Assembly (NCBI GenBank): GCA_026392455.1
Contig: JAPLCB010000007.1
Span: 1-64,000 of the forward strand
DNA length: 64,000 bases
Origin: Propionibacteriales bacterium
Lineage (GTDB): Bacteria > Actinomycetota > Actinomycetes > Propionibacteriales > Nocardioidaceae
Direction: 5' to 3'
A program made the translations under genes and the position numbers. The notes beneath the pieces were generated by a model that had not been told where the DNA came from, ran no database searches, and worked only from the letters and a program-made list of their open reading frames with translations. Positions 58,176-64,000 of this stretch are shown piece after piece. Numbering within the stretch: the first letter of the stretch is position 1; each line of letters opens with the position of its first letter.

Positions 58176-58334
58176 ATGGTTGCCATGTTCATCTTCGGAA
58201 GTCTGATGGCAGTGGCATTCGTCGCTGCGCTGGTGATCGCCGCCTTCGCCGACCGGCGGCGAGCGATCCAGGTCGACTCCGACGGCACCCGGTTCGCGGC
58301 AGCGCCCCTCAACCCGAAGCTGCCCTGGTTGTGA
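58176..58334 (+). CDS. Small single-helix membrane protein (52 residues)
   Basis: A 52-residue protein read from the ATG at 58176, with an AGGAAGAAGG ribosome-binding region 7-16 bases upstream. One membrane helix fills about residues 3-25 (MFIFGSLMAVAFVAALVIAA), followed by a basic ADRRRA stop-transfer and a short soluble tail ending NPKLPWL. No family recognised. A CRP-like site and a strong hairpin upstream suggest it is regulated. The strong start signals and hydropathy make it a likely real gene despite its size. Confidence 0.7.
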   Translation: MVAMFIFGSLMAVAFVAALVIAAFADRRRAIQVDSDGTRFAAAPLNPKLPWL

Positions 58335-58344
58335 CCCGCTGGGG

Positions 58345-59223
58345 TCAGCCGGCGAGGTAGTCCAGGATCAGGTGGTTGACCAGGTCCGGCTGCTCGAGCT
58401 GGAGGAAGTGCCCGGCGTCGGGAACCAGCTCGACCACGCTCCCGGCCGGCAGGTGCGGTTCGGCCAGCGCGACCAGCCGCGGATCCAGGCAGCCGTCGTC
58501 AGCGCCGTGCAGGTAGAGCAGTGGAACCAGCGGGAGGCGCCGCTCGGCCCCCTTCCAGCGCCGGTACTGCGCCGGCGGTCCGAACGGGCTGGCGAAGGCG
58601 CGGTAGTAGCCGATCACCGCGCTGCGGTTCGCCGGACCGGCCATCGCGGCGAGGACGTCGGGGAGATCGGCGCTGGCGTCGTACCCGGGTGACCAGTCGC
58701 GCCAGAGCTTGCGGACCAGACGCTCGTGGTGGCGCTCCGGCAGCCGGGGGACCTGGTTGAAGAAGATGTACCAGCTGTTGCGGACCTGCCGGGGAAGGAT
58801 CCTCAGGACGCCGGCGCTCCCCGGCCCGGCCATCGCGGCCAGGGGCGGCACCGAGAGCACGACGACCTTGGCGAACGGGGAGTCCTCGTGCGCCGCCAGC
58901 GCGTTGGCGGTGATCGCTCCCCAGTCGTGGCCGACCAGGACGGCGTCCGGCCCGCCTCCCAGGGCGGTGTGCACGCCGAGCACGTCGCTGACCAGTGCGG
59001 CGACGTCCCCGCGACCGTCCGCCGGGACCTCGGACGGCGCGTACCCGCGGAGGAAGGGTGCCACCACCCGCCAGCCCTCGGCGGCGAGCGCGGGCCCGAG
59101 GTGCCGCCAGGTGTGGGCGGTGTCGGGGAAACCGTGCAGCAGGACCGCCAGCGGGCCGTCGACCGGACCCCAGGTCAGGGCTGCGAGCGACACGGCGGGG
59201 AGGTCGATCCGGATCTGCTGCAT
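58345..59223 (-). CDS. Alpha/beta hydrolase, epoxide-hydrolase-like
   Basis: A 292-residue hydrolase. LLHGFPDTAHTWRHL gives the oxyanion loop and VLVGHDWGAITANAL the nucleophile elbow, with Asp as nucleophile as in epoxide hydrolases and haloalkane dehalogenases. DGCLDPRL and VPDAGHFLQLEQPD supply acid and His. The cap region has a Tyr in IGYYRAFASP, where epoxide-opening tyrosines sit. ATG at 59223 chosen because conserved sequence begins there. It converges on the 52-residue gene with 10 bases between stops. Confidence 0.9.
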   Translation of the reverse strand: MQQIRIDLPAVSLAALTWGPVDGPLAVLLHGFPDTAHTWRHLGPALAAEGWRVVAPFLRGYAPSEVPADGRGDVAALVSDVLGVHTALGGGPDAVLVGHDWGAITANALAAHEDSPFAKVVVLSVPPLAAMAGPGSAGVLRILPRQVRNSWYIFFNQVPRLPERHHERLVRKLWRDWSPGYDASADLPDVLAAMAGPANRSAVIGYYRAFASPFGPPAQYRRWKGAERRLPLVPLLYLHGADDGCLDPRLVALAEPHLPAGSVVELVPDAGHFLQLEQPDLVNHLILDYLAG

Positions 59224-59305
59224 CGGCCCATCGTGGCAGGTTCGTCCAGGGTGATTCCACCCACAGGGCCGGGTCGGACCGAGCGGGCGCGCGGCGCAGG
59301 TCATC

Positions 59306-59311
59306 TAGAGT
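59306..59311 (+). promoter_or_regulatory. -10 box (TAGAGT), leaderless Ppm1-like gene
   Basis: TAGAGT ends 7 bases before the ATG at 59319; no ribosome-binding site is present. Confidence 0.5.
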
Positions 59312-59318
59312 GCAGCCC

Positions 59319-60098
59319 ATGACTTCTGCCCCCCAAGGTTCGACGCCGCCGCGTCGGATCGTCGTCATCCCGACGTACAACGAGGCTGCCAACGTGCTGC
59401 GCGCCATCGACGCCGTCCTGGCCGCTGCGCCGGAGTGCCACGTCCTGGTCGTCGACGACAACAGCCCTGACGGCACCGGTGCCCTGGTCCAGGGGCACCC
59501 GCACTTCGGCCACGGCGTGCACCTGCTGACCCGGCCGGGACGCAGCGGTCTCGGCGGCGCCTACCGGGCCGGGTTCGCCTGGGCGCTCGACGCCGGGTAC
59601 GACCAGATCGCGCAGATGGACGCCGACCTGTCGCACCCGCCCGAGCGGTTGCCGGCCCTGTTCGCCGCCCTCGCCGGACCGGACCGGGCGGGCGCTGACA
59701 TTGCGGTCGGGTCCCGCTACGTCAAGGGTGGCGGCGTGAAGCACTGGGGCTGGCACCGCCGGTTCATCTCCAAGGGGGGCAACCTCTACGTCCGACTGCT
59801 GCTGGGCACCAGCGTCCGGGACACGACGGCCGGCTTCAAGGCGTTCAACCGCGCCTCGCTGGAGGCGATCGACGTCCTGGACTCCGAGTCCAACGGCTAC
59901 TCGTTCCAGATCGAGAACACCTGGAAGGCCACCAAGCGGGGTCTGAAGGTCACCGAGGTGCCGATCACGTTCACCGACCGGACCGAGGGAACCTCGAAGA
60001 TGTCCGGCTCGATCGCCCGGGAGGCGCTCAGTCTGGTGCTCGCCTGGCGGGTCGCCGAGTGGCGCGAGCGCCGGGCGGCCCGTCGTACCACGGCCTGA
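59319..60098 (+). CDS. Polyprenol-phosphate mannosyltransferase (Ppm1/DPM1-like)
   Basis: A 259-residue GT2 enzyme without membrane helices. RIVVIPTYNEAANVLRAI, VVDDNSPDGTGALV (metal/sugar motif), QMDADLSHPPERLP, GSRYVKGGGVKHWGWHR and YSFQIENTWKATKRG are characteristic of actinobacterial Ppm1 C-domains. It transfers mannose from GDP-mannose to polyprenyl phosphate, which feeds lipoglycan and protein mannosylation. In mycobacteria a membrane Lnt domain is often fused or adjacent; none is visible here. Confidence 0.92.
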   Translation: MTSAPQGSTPPRRIVVIPTYNEAANVLRAIDAVLAAAPECHVLVVDDNSPDGTGALVQGHPHFGHGVHLLTRPGRSGLGGAYRAGFAWALDAGYDQIAQMDADLSHPPERLPALFAALAGPDRAGADIAVGSRYVKGGGVKHWGWHRRFISKGGNLYVRLLLGTSVRDTTAGFKAFNRASLEAIDVLDSESNGYSFQIENTWKATKRGLKVTEVPITFTDRTEGTSKMSGSIAREALSLVLAWRVAEWRERRAARRTTA

Positions 60099-60229
60099 GC
60101 GACAGATCCAGGGTTCCCGCCGGAAATATTCTCGACGGAATTCCCTTACGTAGATAGCGGATCTGCCGAATTCTTGGTCAGCGTGCCGGTACGTTTCGGT
60201 GGTTGGCCGGTGTCGGAGAAGGGTCGCTG

Positions 60230-61276
60230 ATGAGCATGGTTTCGCAGGCAACGGTGCCGTTGCGTCTGGTCTCTGACCTCGACGTCGTGGAGGTGGCCCC
60301 TACCCGGGTCCCGCGGACCGAGTTCGGGGGCGGGAGCTACCGCTCGGCTCTGCTTGCCGGTGTCCTGTCCCGCACGGTCAAGCCGTTCATCTCGGTCTGG
60401 GCCTGGGTGCCGTTGGCGCCGTGGCCGTACTTCCTCGCCGACTACGCGGGTCTGGCCCTGCGGCCCGTTCCCGGGACGACGTTCGAGCCGATGGAGCTGC
60501 CGACCTGCACCGCCGAGGTTCTCCGGACGCCGTCGGTGGAGGACCGGGTCATCGTCTACCTGCACGGTGGTGCCTTCGTCGTCGGCGGTCGCTTCCTGCA
60601 CCGCCAGCTGATGTCCCGGATCGCCGAGGACACCCGTGCCAGCGTCGTCGCCGTCAACTACCGCCAGCTCCCCAAGCACCCGGTCAGTGCCTCGATCGCC
60701 GACGGTCTCGAGGCCTACCGCTACGTACTGGAGTCCGGCGTCCCGGCGTCCCAGGTCGTGATCATGGGTGACTCGGCCGGTGGGTACCTGACGTTCCAGG
60801 TCGCGCTCGCCGCTCAGGCGGCCGGCCTGCCGCTGCCGGCCGGACTGGTGGCGCTCTCGCCCCTGATCGACTTCGACGGGACCGCCAAGGTCGCGGCGGA
60901 CTCGGCCGAGACCTGCGCGCTGTTCCCCAAGCACTGCTTCGAGGGCCTCGCCGAGGTGGTGCTGCGCGCCTCCCGCCGGGCCGGCGAGCCGCACGCGCTC
61001 CCCGCGAGCCCGAGCGCGGCGGCCCTGCACGGACTCCCGCCGTCGTTGATCCAGGCCAGCTCGGCCGAGATGGTCTTCCCCGACGCCGAGGCGATGGCCG
61101 CGTCGCTGCTCGCTGCCGGTGTCGACGTCGAGCTGCAGGTCTGGGACCACCAGGTGCACGTCTTCCAGGCTGCCGCCGGGGTGGTCCCCGAGGCCGCCCA
61201 GGCGTTGGAGGAGATCGTCGCGTTCGTCGACCAGGTCATCCCCGACCAGCTCTGGGACGCCGCTCACCCCTGTTGA
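60230..61276 (+). CDS. Alpha/beta hydrolase, hormone-sensitive-lipase family
   Basis: A 348-residue esterase or lipase. Oxyanion motif YLHGGAFVVGGR (HGG), nucleophile elbow VIMGDSAGGYLTFQVA (GDSAG, Ser about 184), catalytic acid region near SAEMVFPDAE and His in WDHQVHVFQAA. An N-terminal extension of about 100 residues includes a hydrophobic stretch (VWAWVPLAPWPYFLADYAG). Start at the ATG 60230 with GGAGAAGGG upstream. The stop TGA belongs to a GTTGAGCAGGG repeat. About 130 bases before it show no clear gene or promoter. Confidence 0.9.
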   Translation: MSMVSQATVPLRLVSDLDVVEVAPTRVPRTEFGGGSYRSALLAGVLSRTVKPFISVWAWVPLAPWPYFLADYAGLALRPVPGTTFEPMELPTCTAEVLRTPSVEDRVIVYLHGGAFVVGGRFLHRQLMSRIAEDTRASVVAVNYRQLPKHPVSASIADGLEAYRYVLESGVPASQVVIMGDSAGGYLTFQVALAAQAAGLPLPAGLVALSPLIDFDGTAKVAADSAETCALFPKHCFEGLAEVVLRASRRAGEPHALPASPSAAALHGLPPSLIQASSAEMVFPDAEAMAASLLAAGVDVELQVWDHQVHVFQAAAGVVPEAAQALEEIVAFVDQVIPDQLWDAAHPC

Positions 61277-61304
61277 GCAGGGGCCGACACTCGGTTGAGC
61301 AGGG
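61272..61304 (+). repeat. GTTGAGCAGGG repeat, copies 2 and 3
   Basis: Two copies (61272-61282 and 61294-61304), 22 bases apart. The first provides the stop codon of the lipase-like gene, as another copy does for the Ddn-type gene at 46.95 kb. Probably part of a dispersed genomic repeat. Confidence 0.6.
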
Positions 61305-61454
61305 CTTGGTGCTCGCCCGCTAGGGTCTCTCCGTGATCGTCGCTTCGCTCCTCAACGGGTTCTCGGCCACTCGGTCACGAGCACGCTCGGGCACTCGGTG
61401 TTCGTCGCTCCGCTGGCACTGGAGCAAGCTCCGTGCCGACTCCACTCGTTCGCG
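61305..61454 (+). other. Repeat-rich non-coding stretch before gpgS
   Basis: This stretch holds a TAGGGT box (61321-61326) 6 bases before a GTG that opens a 45-codon frame ending at 61470. The encoded peptide is Arg/Ser-rich with no hydrophobic or family feature, and codon use is poor for this genome, so I regard it as non-coding or degraded. Confidence 0.4.
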
Positions 61455-61460
61455 TAGCCT
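61455..61460 (+). promoter_or_regulatory. -10 box (TAGCCT), leaderless gpgS gene
   Basis: TAGCCT ends 6 bases before the GTG at 61467. Confidence 0.5.
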
Positions 61461-61466
61461 CGACCC

Positions 61467-62414
61467 GTGAGTCCCGTCGACGCTTGGTTCGCCGCCAACA
61501 CCAGCTCCTGGTGCGACCAGGCGCTGACCGACCTGGTCGCGGCCAAGGCGGCCAGCGGCACCAGGGTGAGCCTGGTCGTCCCGGCGCGCAACGAGGCCGC
61601 CACGGTGGGCGACGTGGTCACCCGGGTCCGGGAGGCGTTGATGGAGACCACCGCCCTGCTCGACGAGATCGTCGTCATCGACTCCGACTCGACCGACGAC
61701 ACCTTCGCCGTGGCCGAGGGAGCGGGCGCCGCGGTCTACCGGGCCGGGGAGATCCGGCCCGAGCTCGGGGTGGCCACCGGCAAGGGCGAGGCGATGTGGA
61801 AGTCGCTCTTCGTCACCACCGGGGACGTCCTGGTCTTCATGGACGCTGACCTCCTCGACTGGGACACCCACTTCGTTCCAGGACTGCTCGGCCCGCTGCT
61901 GCTGCGGCCCGAGATCGAGCTCGTCAAGGGCTACTACGAACGTCCGTTGGCCGATGGCTCCGAGGATGACGGTGCGTACGAGGGCGGGCGGGTCACCGAG
62001 CTGGTCGCCCGTCCGCTGCTGAACTTCTTGTTCCCCGAGCTCGCCGGCCTGGTCCAGCCGCTGGCCGGTGAGTGGGCCGTGCGGCGGTCGTTGTTCAGCC
62101 GGCTGTCGGTGCCGACCGGGTACGCCGTCGAGACGGCCGCGCTGATCGACACCGTCGGGCTCGTCGGGGTCGACGCGATCGCCCAGGTCGACCTGGGGCG
62201 CCGTGCGCACCGTCACCAGGCGCTGCGTGACCTCGGGGCGATGAGCACCCAGATCCTGACAGCGGTGTGGAGCCGCACCCACCCGCACGGAGCCGGTGAC
62301 CTCCCGCTGCCGCTGCGCCAGTACCTCCCGGTCGACGGCGTGATCGCTCCGCGCACCCGGTACGTCGACATCAGCGAGCGCCCGCCGGCCAACACCTACC
62401 TGGAGCAGGCATGA
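61467..62414 (+). CDS. gpgS: Glucosyl-3-phosphoglycerate synthase
   Basis: A 315-residue GT-A enzyme of family GT81. SLVVPARNEAATVGDVV, VIDSDSTDDTFAVAEGAGA, GKGEAMWKSLFVTTGDVLVF, MDADLLDWDTHFV (metal D-x-D), GGRVTELVARPLLN and AQVDLGRRAHRHQALRDLG match mycobacterial GpgS. It makes glucosyl-3-phosphoglycerate from NDP-glucose and 3-phosphoglycerate, the first step of methylglucose lipopolysaccharide or glucosylglycerate synthesis. The 4-base overlap with folP2 mirrors the gpgS-folP2 order in mycobacteria. Confidence 0.95.
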   Translation: MSPVDAWFAANTSSWCDQALTDLVAAKAASGTRVSLVVPARNEAATVGDVVTRVREALMETTALLDEIVVIDSDSTDDTFAVAEGAGAAVYRAGEIRPELGVATGKGEAMWKSLFVTTGDVLVFMDADLLDWDTHFVPGLLGPLLLRPEIELVKGYYERPLADGSEDDGAYEGGRVTELVARPLLNFLFPELAGLVQPLAGEWAVRRSLFSRLSVPTGYAVETAALIDTVGLVGVDAIAQVDLGRRAHRHQALRDLGAMSTQILTAVWSRTHPHGAGDLPLPLRQYLPVDGVIAPRTRYVDISERPPANTYLEQA

Positions 62415-63274
62415 CCCTCAAGCTCGGCCGGCAGTCGTTCGCCGATGACGCCACCTTGATGATGGCGATCGTCAACCGGACCCCGGACTCCTTCTACGAC
62501 AAGGGAGCGACCTGGGCGGAGGACAAGGCCTTCGACCGGGTGGTCCGGGTGGTCGACGAGGGTGCCGAGATCGTCGACATCGGCGGGATCAAGGCCGCGC
62601 CCGGGGTCTTCATCGATGCTGACGAGGAGAAGGCCCGGGTGGTCGGGTTCGTCGCCCGGGTCCGCGACGCCTTCCCGGACCTGGTGATCTCGGTGGACAC
62701 CTGGCGCGCCAGCGTCGGCCGCGCGGTCTGCGAGGTCGGCGCGGACGTCCTCAACGACGCCTGGGGAGGGGCCGACCCCGCCCTGGTCGACGTCGCGGCC
62801 GAGTTCGACGCCGCGATCATCTGCACCCACACCGGCGGTGCCACCCCCCGGACCCGTCCGTTCCGGGTCGAGTACGACGACGTGGTTGCCGCCGCGATCA
62901 CCGACACCACGGCCTACGCCGCTCGCGCTCTGGCGGCCGGCGTCGCCCGCGACAGCATCGTGATCGACCCCGCGCACGACTTCGGCAAGAACACCTTCCA
63001 CTCCCTCGAGCTCACCCGTCGGCTGCACGAGATGGTCGCCACCGGGTGGCCGGTCCTGGTCTCGTTGTCGAACAAGGACTTCGTCGGTGAGAGCCTCGAC
63101 CTGCCGGTCGGCGAACGCCTGACCGGCACCTTGGCGGCCACCGCGATCAGTGCCCTGGCGGGAGCCCGGATCTACCGGGTGCACGAGGTCGTCGAGACCC
63201 GGCAGGTGGTCGACATGGTCAACACGATTGCCGGTCGGCGGCCGCCGCAGCGCGCGATCCGGGGGTTGGCATGA
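62411..63274 (+). CDS. folP2: Dihydropteroate synthase homologue (FolP2-like)
   Basis: A 287-residue TIM barrel of the DHPS family: MAIVNRTPDSFYDKGATW, EGAEIVDIGGIKAAPG, SVDTWRASVGRAVCEVG and VLNDAWGG are visible. In true FolP the loop after NRTPDSF and the DIGGES region bind pterin and pABA; here the latter reads DIGGIKAAPG, an altered form characteristic of FolP2. In mycobacteria FolP2 adjoins gpgS and does not complement folP, so another role beside GpgS is likely. Overlaps both neighbours by 4 bases. Confidence 0.9.
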   Translation: MTLKLGRQSFADDATLMMAIVNRTPDSFYDKGATWAEDKAFDRVVRVVDEGAEIVDIGGIKAAPGVFIDADEEKARVVGFVARVRDAFPDLVISVDTWRASVGRAVCEVGADVLNDAWGGADPALVDVAAEFDAAIICTHTGGATPRTRPFRVEYDDVVAAAITDTTAYAARALAAGVARDSIVIDPAHDFGKNTFHSLELTRRLHEMVATGWPVLVSLSNKDFVGESLDLPVGERLTGTLAATAISALAGARIYRVHEVVETRQVVDMVNTIAGRRPPQRAIRGLA

Positions 63275-63762
63275 GAGTCGTCCTGGTCCCCTCGACCCTG
63301 GCCCTGCTGCCCGACTACACCAGCATCGAGGACCCGATCGCCGACCTGCGGGCTTCGGTGGATGCTGCTGTCGCCTGGCTGCTGGCCGACGGGCCGGCGG
63401 CGGTGCGCGGCGCGACCCCCGCCGCGAAACGCATCGGCGACGAGCTGCTCGGGGACTACCGCGGCAGCGGCCCTGGGCTGCTGGTCGTCGCCAACGGGAC
63501 TGCGACCCGGACCGAGAAGGCGCCGGGACACTTCGACGAGCGGGCCGAGGGCTTCGACGCCCTGGTGGGCGCAGCGCTGCGTACCGGGGACTTCGGGCCG
63601 CTGGCCGACCTCGACCTGGACCTGGCCGGGGAGCTCTGGGCTCCGGACGCGTCGGCCCTCGTCGCGTTGGCAGGCCTGGTGACGACGAGCGCGGAGACCG
63701 ACTACGACGCGGCGCCCTACGGCGTCCAGTACTGGGTGACGAGGTACACGTGCGCGTCCTGA
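63271..63762 (+). CDS. LigB-like (class III extradiol dioxygenase subunit B-like) protein, short
   Basis: A 163-residue protein with KRIGDELLGDYRGSGPGLLVVANGTATRTEKAPG (residues about 52-85, seen in two parts) and AAPYGVQYWV at the end, a pattern I associate with small actinobacterial proteins annotated class III extradiol dioxygenase subunit B-like. Known relatives are often longer, so this copy may be shortened. The metal ligands of true extradiol enzymes are not evident. It overlaps folP2 by 4 bases and the next gene by 13. Confidence 0.65.
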   Translation: MRVVLVPSTLALLPDYTSIEDPIADLRASVDAAVAWLLADGPAAVRGATPAAKRIGDELLGDYRGSGPGLLVVANGTATRTEKAPGHFDERAEGFDALVGAALRTGDFGPLADLDLDLAGELWAPDASALVALAGLVTTSAETDYDAAPYGVQYWVTRYTCAS

Positions 63763-64000
63763 TCGACACCACGTCCGCCCCCAGCGAGAGTCTCGTCGAC
63801 CTCTACCGGCCGCCGCGGCTGCCGTGGTTGCGGGTGAACATGGTGAGCACCGTGGACGGCGCCGCCAACGGGGAGTCCGGCACGAGCGGGTCGATCAACA
63901 ACGAGGCCGACAAGGCAGTGTTCGACGCGCTGCGGGCGCAGGCGGATGCCATCGTGGTGGGTGCGGGGACAGCTCGGACCGAGGGGTACCGGGTCGCTGA
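63750..64000 (+). CDS. RibD-C / dihydrofolate-reductase-fold protein, 3' truncated
   Basis: Open from the GTG at 63750 to the window end (about 83 residues). LPWLRVNMVSTVDGAANGES and GSINNEADKAVFDALRAQAD, followed by IVVGAGTARTEGY, match the N-terminal half of the RibD C-terminal (pyrimidine reductase) family. It uses NADPH to reduce a pteridine-like or pyrimidine substrate; stand-alone copies are of varied function. A GAGG sequence lies 5 bases upstream. The C-terminal half is outside the window. Confidence 0.85.
   Translation, partial: MRVLIDTTSAPSESLVDLYRPPRLPWLRVNMVSTVDGAANGESGTSGSINNEADKAVFDALRAQADAIVVGAGTARTEGYRVA

Noticed and set aside
60099-60229. Possible small RNA or promoter between the Ppm1-like and lipase-like genes
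   Set aside because: The stretch is less GC-rich but I see no convincing -35/-10 pair, stable hairpin or open frame.
61333-61470. 45-codon frame preceded by a TAGGGT box
   Set aside because: The peptide is Arg/Ser-rich without any recognisable feature and overlaps the gpgS start; better seen as degraded or repeat-derived DNA.

Overview
The window is about 64 kb of very GC-rich (roughly 70 %) actinobacterial chromosome. Codon use, GTG/TTG starts, a DUF222/HNH protein, a CsoR copper operon, several predicted coenzyme F420 enzymes, a gpgS-folP2 pair and a Ppm1-type polyprenol-phosphate mannosyltransferase point to an Actinomycetes species. Nocardioidaceae (Nocardioides-like) is my best inference, but it cannot be proven without a search. 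Genes are densely packed and many overlap by 1-4 bases. I find no rRNA, CRISPR array, insertion sequence or phage genes, and no gene-free stretch above about 300 bases.

Layout. 0-4.7 kb: 3' part of an HNH protein, initiator tRNA with a strong hairpin, and single conserved genes including a membrane metallophosphoesterase. 4.7-9.1 kb: SNF2 helicase with a structured leader, an old-yellow-enzyme reductase and two tandem cyclic-nucleotide-binding proteins. 9.1-19.9 kb: two overlapping P450s and lipid or xenobiotic enzymes (FMN oxidase, haloalkane dehalogenase, hydrolase, acyl-CoA dehydrogenase with a divergent TetR and palindromic operator, F420:NADP oxidoreductase, TesB thioesterase, crotonase). 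19.9-23.4 kb: copper operon csoR-copZ-His-rich exported protein-copA, with a CsoR operator inside a near-consensus promoter. 23.4-27.9 kb: secreted SH3/M23-like protein, PaaX-type regulator, AidB-like dehydrogenase, crotonase. 27.9-35.3 kb: signalling block with a membrane Ser/Thr kinase, a membrane pseudokinase, an FHA-like/HTH protein, a NUDIX hydrolase, a SHOCT protein and a membrane class III adenylate cyclase.

35.4-47.0 kb: a divergent catabolic regulon. Nine minus-strand genes (flavin monooxygenase, TetR, hydrolase, acyl-CoA synthetase, 3-beta-HSD-like epimerase, DUF3105 protein, two F420-type luciferase-like oxidoreductases around an APH-type phosphotransferase) face two SDRs and a Ddn-type F420 protein. 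Two TGACA-N2-TGTCA dyads lie between them. The set looks designed for oxidation, ring or ester opening and CoA activation of a cyclic or lipid-like substrate (inference).

47.0-58.3 kb: a GT2 transferase and a MOSC protein, then a cassette starting with a promoter region that holds several dyads and a 14-mer fitting the KstR consensus I know (TNNAACNNGTTNNA). It encodes a Cys-rich binding lipoprotein with a Gly/Thr linker, a fused LivH-LivM permease, two ATPases, a large exported protein with a C-terminal membrane anchor, a membrane protein ending in an Ada-like Cys motif, and paralogous convergent TetR regulators. This is the best candidate for an undescribed system, possibly a lipid or steroid importer. 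58.3-64 kb: hydrolases, Ppm1-like transferase, gpgS-folP2, a LigB-like protein and the start of a RibD-C reductase.

A recurrent theme is leaderless transcription: many genes have a TANNNT box 6-7 bases before the start codon and no ribosome-binding site.
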